From Microvirga sp. ACRRW (GTDB lineage Bacteria; Pseudomonadota; Alphaproteobacteria; Rhizobiales; Beijerinckiaceae), in the NCBI RefSeq assembly GCF_022346925.1, contig NZ_JAKRNJ010000005.1, positions 62,001-126,000 on the forward strand: 64,000 bases of DNA. The letters run 5' to 3'. This document shows, piece after piece, positions 59,784-64,000 of the stretch (its first letter is position 1; every line of letters begins with the position of its first letter). The position numbers and the translations under genes were made by a program. Under the pieces are notes generated by a model. That model was not told the origin of the DNA, did not search any database, and saw only the letters and a program-made list of their open reading frames with translations.

Positions 59784-60629
59784 TTAAGCAGCTCCGTACG
59801 CGGCGAGAAGGGCGATGCCGATGATGAGGGAGACGGCCCAGAAGCCATCGAGACGGTCCATCACCCCCCCATGCCCCGGAATAAGATGGCTCGAATCCTT
59901 CACATCGCAATGACGCTTGAGTGCAGATTCTCCAAGATCTCCGATTTGGCTCGCGACGGAGGCGACCATGGAGAGCGCAATGACGCTGATGTGGCTCAGC
60001 GAATGGTTCAGCCCCCAGCTTCGACCGGCCCACGCGACCAGAAGTCCCGTCAACGCAGCGGCAAAGAGCCCACCGAGAAAGCCCGACCAGGTCTTCTTTG
60101 GGCTAATCGCCGGGCAGAGTTTCGGACCGCCGAAGGTGCGGCCCGTGAAATAAGCGGCGATGTCGGTCGCCCAGACGACACCAAACATCCAGATCAGGCC
60201 GAGAATGCCGATTTCCGGATAGTCCCGGACCATGGGCGGCACGAGCACGATCACGACGGCATAGGCAAAGCCAGACGCGGCCCAGAGTTTTTGGCGCGAT
60301 CCCTTGGTGAGCAGCGTACCGAGAGCGAGAGAAACGAGCGCCGTCGCGCCTCCGACCGCAAAGCCGGCATCGATGAGGTAGAGCCCTGTCAAAGCCAGGA
60401 GCCCGAGACCGAAGATCGCTTGCACGGCACGTCGCGGCTCAATGCCCGTCATGTCCGTCCATTCGATCATGATCGCGATGCCGGCGGCGAGCCAGAACAG
60501 GGCGAAGGGCCAACCGCCCCAATAGGCCGCTCCCAGAGCCAGGGCGATCATGACGATCGCGGACAGAACCCGGGTTTTCAATTCGCTGGAGGGAGCTTTA
60601 GCCAAGGCGGGACCTTCAGTAGCGGCCAT
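59784..60629 (-). CDS. cdsA: Phosphatidate cytidylyltransferase CdsA
   Basis: A 281-residue membrane enzyme with about eight helices. The C-terminal CDS signature reads SQIGDLGESALKRHCDVKDSSHLIPGHGG followed by VMDRLDGFWAV, and SPKKTWSGFLGGLFAA precedes it. It makes CDP-diacylglycerol for phospholipid synthesis. The start at 60629 (MAATEG) is 2 bases after the uppS stop; a frame extension to 60770 lies within uppS. Confidence 0.94.
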   Translation of the reverse strand: MAATEGPALAKAPSSELKTRVLSAIVMIALALGAAYWGGWPFALFWLAAGIAIMIEWTDMTGIEPRRAVQAIFGLGLLALTGLYLIDAGFAVGGATALVSLALGTLLTKGSRQKLWAASGFAYAVVIVLVPPMVRDYPEIGILGLIWMFGVVWATDIAAYFTGRTFGGPKLCPAISPKKTWSGFLGGLFAAALTGLLVAWAGRSWGLNHSLSHISVIALSMVASVASQIGDLGESALKRHCDVKDSSHLIPGHGGVMDRLDGFWAVSLIIGIALLAAYGAA

Positions 60630-60631
60630 AT

Positions 60632-61399
60632 TCAGCTGGCCTTGGCGCTCAGGCCGCCGAAGCGCCGGTCTCGGCGGCCATATTCGTCGATGGCGGCCTT
60701 GAAAGCGGTCTCGTCGAAATCGGGCCAGAAAACAGGAAGGAAGACGAACTCGGAATAAGCCGTCTGCCAAGTCAGGAAGTTCGACACGCGCTGCTCGCCC
60801 GACGTGCGGATAACGAGATCGGGGTCAGGAATGCCCTTTGTATCAAGGGCGCTCTCGATCATGTCCATGTCGATGGCGGAGGGATCGAGCGTGCCCTCCT
60901 TCACCCTTTCGGCCAGGGCGCGCACAGCGCTCACGATTTCCTGACGGCCGCCGTAATTGAAGGCGATCACAAGGGTCAGGCCTGTATTAGCGCTGGTCAG
61001 CTGCTCGGCCTCGTCCAGCAGAAGGCGGATGTCGGAAGCCAAGCCCTCACGCTCGCCGATGATGCGGACGCGCACGTTATTGGCGTGAAGCTCCGCAAGA
61101 TCATGGCGGACAAAGCGCTTGAGAAGCCCCATGAGGAACGAGACTTCCTCCGCAGGCCTGCGCCAGTTCTCTGCCGAAAAGCTGTAGACCGTGAGGTATT
61201 GAATGCCGAAGTCGCTTGCGATGCGCACCGCCCGGCGGATCGCCTCGATGCCCTTCCGGTGTCCCTCGAAGCGAGGCAGGCCTCGCTGTGCGGCCCAGCG
61301 GCCGTTTCCATCCATGATGATGGCAACATGGGTCGGCATCCCCTCGCCTGTTCCTTCACAGGCAAGGACGGGGGCCGTCCGCTGGGCTTCGCCGCTCAT
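60632..61399 (-). CDS. uppS: Undecaprenyl diphosphate synthase
   Basis: A 255-residue cis-prenyltransferase. [23 protein letters not shown] has the catalytic D30, and [15 protein letters not shown] and [26 protein letters not shown] complete the signature. It builds the lipid carrier for peptidoglycan and LPS. ATG 61399 is 29 bases after frr. Confidence 0.97.
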   Translation of the reverse strand: MSGEAQRTAPVLACEGTGEGMPTHVAIIMDGNGRWAAQRGLPRFEGHRKGIEAIRRAVRIASDFGIQYLTVYSFSAENWRRPAEEVSFLMGLLKRFVRHDLAELHANNVRVRIIGEREGLASDIRLLLDEAEQLTSANTGLTLVIAFNYGGRQEIVSAVRALAERVKEGTLDPSAIDMDMIESALDTKGIPDPDLVIRTSGEQRVSNFLTWQTAYSEFVFLPVFWPDFDETAFKAAIDEYGRRDRRFGGLSAKAS

Positions 61400-61428
61400 G
61401 ACACAAGATTCCGATACAAGCCTAAAAC

Positions 61429-61989
61429 TTAGACTTGCATGATTTCCTTTTCCTTGGCCACCAGGAGCTGCTCGATTTCAGCCACGAACTGATCGGTAGC
61501 CTTCTGGACTTGGTCGCCGTCGCGCTTGGCATCGTCCTCGCTGATGGCGGAGTCCTTCTCGAGCTTCTTCAGGAGGTCGAGGCCGTCACGGCGGACATGA
61601 CGGACAGCGATGCGCGCCTCTTCCGCGTATTTGTGCGAGACCTTCACCATCTCCTTGCGGCGCTGCTCGTTCATCTCGGGGATGCGCAGGCGAATGATCT
61701 GGCCCTCAGTCTGCGGGTTGAGGCCGAGATCCGATTCACGGATGGCCTTCTCCACGGCGGCGACCATGCCCCGATCCCAGACCTGCACGCTCAGCAGGCG
61801 AGGCTCCGGCACGCTGACGGTCGCGACCTGCGAGATCGGCAGCATGGAACCGTAGGCATCGACCTGGATCGGATCGAGCAGGTTCGGCGAGGCGCGGCCC
61901 GTGCGCAGGCTGCCCAGGTCGTGCTTGAAAGAATTGATGGCGCCCTGCATGCGGCGCTTCACATCAGCGAGGTCAAAGGTCGTAGCCAT
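61429..61989 (-). CDS. frr: Ribosome recycling factor
   Basis: A 186-residue protein of the standard RRF length. [21 protein letters not shown] and [46 protein letters not shown] mark the tRNA-mimic three-helix bundle. With EF-G it splits post-termination ribosomes. It lies 185 bases after pyrH, with palindromic repeats between. Confidence 0.97.
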   Translation of the reverse strand: MATTFDLADVKRRMQGAINSFKHDLGSLRTGRASPNLLDPIQVDAYGSMLPISQVATVSVPEPRLLSVQVWDRGMVAAVEKAIRESDLGLNPQTEGQIIRLRIPEMNEQRRKEMVKVSHKYAEEARIAVRHVRRDGLDLLKKLEKDSAISEDDAKRDGDQVQKATDQFVAEIEQLLVAKEKEIMQV

Positions 61990-62059
61990 GAGATCTTTTC
62001 CTTACGCGAACTGTCTAAAAACGGGATTACGCTGCCCAAGGTCCCGCATCAAGTGGCCT

Positions 62060-62111
62060 GGAGTATCAGTCCCAAAGGTGAACACCACTTTTGGGCCCAA
62101 TCCGATACTCC
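62060..62111. repeat. Nested palindrome in the pyrH-frr spacer
   Basis: Outer arms GGAGTATC (62060-62067) and GATACTCC (62104-62111). Inside, CCCAAAGGTG (62071-62080) and CACTTTTGGG (62086-62095) pair with one G-U wobble. Together they give a long stem-loop of 52 bases with no T-run, looking like a dispersed intergenic palindrome (REP- or RIME-like). Confidence 0.65.
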
Positions 62112-62137
62112 CTTTTCAAATGGCGAATGGCTCAGAC

Positions 62138-62158
62138 GGAAAACCGGGCCAGTTTTCC
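62138..62158. repeat. Second palindrome in the pyrH-frr spacer
   Basis: GGAAAAC and GTTTTCC (62138-62144, 62152-62158) around CGGGCCA, 17 bases after the pyrH stop. No T-run follows the stem on the minus strand. It flanks the larger nested palindrome. Confidence 0.5.
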
Positions 62159-62174
62159 ACACCAAGCATCCCGA

Positions 62175-62888
62175 TCAGGGGGCGACGACGGTCGACGGAA
62201 CTTTTCCGAGGAGAAGATCGGTGATCGAGCTCGGCGCGTGAACGGAGCCGACGAGGATCGAGAGCTTGCTCTCCCGCGCCAGGGCGAAGGCGGCGGTATC
62301 CATCACCTTAAGGTCCTTGGCGATGGCCTCGTCATGGGTCAGGCGGTCGTAGCGGACGGCGTTCGGATCCTTCTTCGGATCGGCGGAATAGACGCCGTCC
62401 ACCTGGGTGGCCTTCAGGACTGCATCGCATTTCAGCTCGGCTGCGCGCAGCACGGCGGCGGTGTCAGTGGTGAAGAAGGGATTGCCGGTGCCGCCGGCCA
62501 GCACCACGACTTGCCCCTTGTCCAGGTGATGCAAAGCAGGCTGACGGGCGTAGGTCTCGCAGATCGTCGGCATGGACACCGCCGACATGGTGCGGGCGGG
62601 AACACCAGCGGCATTGAGCGAGGTCTCGATGGCGAGCGAGTTCATGACCGTGCCGAGCATGCCCATGGAATCGGCTGTGGGACGGTCGATCCAGCCGGCG
62701 GAGCTCATGCGCGCGCCGCGGATGATGTTGCCGCCGCCGATCACGACGGCGATCTCGAAACCGGCCTTGGTGGCCTTGGCAAGATCCCGCGCCAGACGGG
62801 AGAGAATTTCGGAGTCGAGCCAATATCCGTCGGGAGCCATCAAGGCCTCTCCCGAGAGCTTCACTAGAACGCGTCGGAATTGTGCCAC
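62175..62888 (-). CDS. pyrH: Uridylate kinase
   Basis: A 237-residue amino-acid-kinase-fold enzyme. FRRVLVKLSGEALMAPDGYW, AVVIGGGNIIRGA, SMGMLGTVMNSLAI, and LAGGTGNPFFTTDTAAVLRAAE are all characteristic. It phosphorylates UMP to UDP, the route to UTP, CTP (pyrG here) and UDP-sugars. The start is GTG at 62888. The 160-base gap to tsf holds the tsf terminator. Confidence 0.96.
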   Translation of the reverse strand: MAQFRRVLVKLSGEALMAPDGYWLDSEILSRLARDLAKATKAGFEIAVVIGGGNIIRGARMSSAGWIDRPTADSMGMLGTVMNSLAIETSLNAAGVPARTMSAVSMPTICETYARQPALHHLDKGQVVVLAGGTGNPFFTTDTAAVLRAAELKCDAVLKATQVDGVYSADPKKDPNAVRYDRLTHDEAIAKDLKVMDTAAFALARESKLSILVGSVHAPSSITDLLLGKVPSTVVAP

Positions 62889-63004
62889 TGTTGGACTCCC
62901 TTGTTTTTCAATTTTGCATCACACCCGAAGGCCCTCGCCTCGGAAGCGCGGTGAACGCGCCGTCCAAAGTAAGGTTCGGAAACTTTGCCGGATTTATAGC
63001 CTTC

Positions 63005-63037
63005 TCATGAAAACGGCGGCTGAGAAGCCGCCGTTTT
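63005..63037 (-). terminator. Intrinsic terminator of tsf
   Basis: AAAACGGCGGCT and AGCCGCCGTTTT (63010-63037) form a 12-base stem with a GAGA-type loop. The terminal four Ts on the minus strand form the outer stem. It lies 12 bases past the tsf stop and should limit readthrough into pyrH. Confidence 0.85.
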
Positions 63038-63048
63038 GAGTTCTTGTT

Positions 63049-63978
63049 TTAGGCCTTGAGACCGGCCTGGGCTGCGACTTCCGCCGCGAAGTCAGGAGCC
63101 TCTTCCTTTTCGATGCCCTCGCCGAGTGCATAGCGGACGAAGCCCTTCAGAGCGACCGGCTTGCCGGCCTTCGACTCGGCTTCCTTGAGCACCTGCGTCA
63201 CGGTCTTCGACGGATCGTGCACGAAGGGCTGCTCGAGGAGCGTGACTTCCTTGAAGTAGCTCTTCAGGCCGCTCTCGATGATCTTCTGCATGACGTTGTC
63301 CGGCTTGCCGGCGTTCTTGTCGCGCAGGATGGCGCTCTCGCGCTCGATCGTAGCAGCGTCGACGCCGGAAGCGTCGAGAGCAACCGGGCTGGTCGCAGCA
63401 ACGTGCATGGCGATCTGACGGCCGAGCGTGCTCAGAGCATCGACGTCGCCTTCGGACTCGAGAGCGACGAGGACGCCGATCTTGCCGAGTCCGTCGGTGA
63501 CGGCATTATGCACGTAGGACGCGATCACGCCCTTCGAGACTTCGAGCTTCGCGATGCGGCGCAGAGTCATGTTCTCGCCGATGGTGGCGATGAGTTCCTG
63601 CAGGCGGTCCTTCACGGTGGTGGTGGAGCCCGGGAACGTAGCGGCTTCGAGGGACTCGATGGTGCCGTTGCCGTTCAGACCGATCTTGGCGGCTTCGCGG
63701 ACGAAAGCCTGGAACCCGTCGTTACGGGCGACGAAGTCCGTCTCCGAGTTGACCTCGAGGATGGTGGCGGTGCGGCCCGACGACTCGACGGCGACGAGGC
63801 CCTCGGCAGCGACGCGGCCAGCCTTCTTGGCAGCCTTGGAGAGGCCCTTCTTGCGCAGCCAGTCGATGGCGGCTTCCATGTCGCCGTTGGTCTCGGCGAG
63901 AGCGGCCTTGCAGTCCATCATGCCAGCGCTGGTCGTCTCGCGCAGCTCCTTCACCATCGCAGCGGTAATGTTCGCCAT
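63049..63978 (-). CDS. tsf: Elongation factor Ts
   Basis: A 309-residue protein. The N-terminal UBA-like domain reads [26 protein letters not shown] with the EF-Ts signature, followed by [22 protein letters not shown] and [13 protein letters not shown]. It exchanges GDP for GTP on EF-Tu. rpsB should lie directly upstream, outside the window. Confidence 0.97.
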   Translation of the reverse strand: MANITAAMVKELRETTSAGMMDCKAALAETNGDMEAAIDWLRKKGLSKAAKKAGRVAAEGLVAVESSGRTATILEVNSETDFVARNDGFQAFVREAAKIGLNGNGTIESLEAATFPGSTTTVKDRLQELIATIGENMTLRRIAKLEVSKGVIASYVHNAVTDGLGKIGVLVALESEGDVDALSTLGRQIAMHVAATSPVALDASGVDAATIERESAILRDKNAGKPDNVMQKIIESGLKSYFKEVTLLEQPFVHDPSKTVTQVLKEAESKAGKPVALKGFVRYALGEGIEKEEAPDFAAEVAAQAGLKA

Positions 63979-64000
63979 GGTTCGTCCTTTCAGGGGTTCG

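Noticed and set aside
58959..60758. A 599-codon open frame on plus across dxr and cdsA
   Set aside because: Shadow frame over two well-supported minus-strand genes.

Overview
The window is one GC-rich chromosomal stretch of an alphaproteobacterium, most likely order Hyphomicrobiales (Rhizobiales) and plausibly near Microvirga or Methylobacterium. The order is inferred from gene order and protein architecture: hflX-hfq-ntrX-ntrY-ntrC-ntrB-dusB next to a fused ispDF, a pyruvate dehydrogenase E1-beta with its own lipoyl domain, split trpE and trpG followed by trpDC-moaC-moeA-lexA, and the envelope run tsf-pyrH-frr-uppS-cdsA-dxr-rseP-bamA-lpxD-fabZ-lpxA-lpxI-lpxB. The genus is a guess. No rRNA, tRNA, CRISPR array, transposase, integrase or phage gene was seen.

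Layout. 1-8039 (minus strand): nitrogen-sensing block dusB, ntrB, ntrC, ntrY, ntrX, then hfq and the start of hflX, with stop/start overlaps at dusB/ntrB and ntrY/ntrX. 8149-10173 (plus): ispDF, cinA and a small membrane protein. 10198-12145 (minus): lipA, a P-loop kinase-like protein and a RatA/COQ10-type protein. 12486-14195 (plus): a PLP aminotransferase and a MAPEG-family protein. 14216-19127 is the accessory part: a secreted glycine-rich repeat protein and two divergent RTX proteins with AT-richer spacers. 19217-25946 (minus): pdhA-pdhB-[153 aa]-[DUF5076]-pdhC-[lipoprotein]-lpd. 26119-35135 is mostly minus: ftsB, eno, an MFS transporter, kdsA, a DUF350 protein, a VOC protein, pyrG, secG and tpiA, with queF on plus. 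35270-43729 (plus): a PpiD-like chaperone, trpE, trpG, trpD, trpC, moaC, moeA and lexA. 43707-45977 (minus) is comEC. 46113-49006 (plus) holds gltX and gltA. 49073-50286 holds two small envelope proteins. 50290-63978 (minus) is the translation, isoprenoid, outer-membrane and lipid A run listed above.

How it fits together. Nearly everything is core: nitrogen control, the pyruvate-to-citrate path (pdh, lipA, gltA), glycolysis (eno, tpiA), isoprenoids (ispDF, dxr, uppS), lipid A and Kdo (lpxA/B/D/I, fabZ, kdsA), outer-membrane assembly (bamA, ppiD-like, rseP), tryptophan and molybdenum cofactor synthesis, and the SOS repressor. No clearly new multi-gene system is visible. The least explained items are the glycine-rich/RTX island with its two CTTATGA/TCATAAG palindromes, the nested palindromes between pyrH and frr, a 15-codon minicistron bridging trpE and trpG, unknown genes inside the pdh operon, and several structured leaders and spacers.
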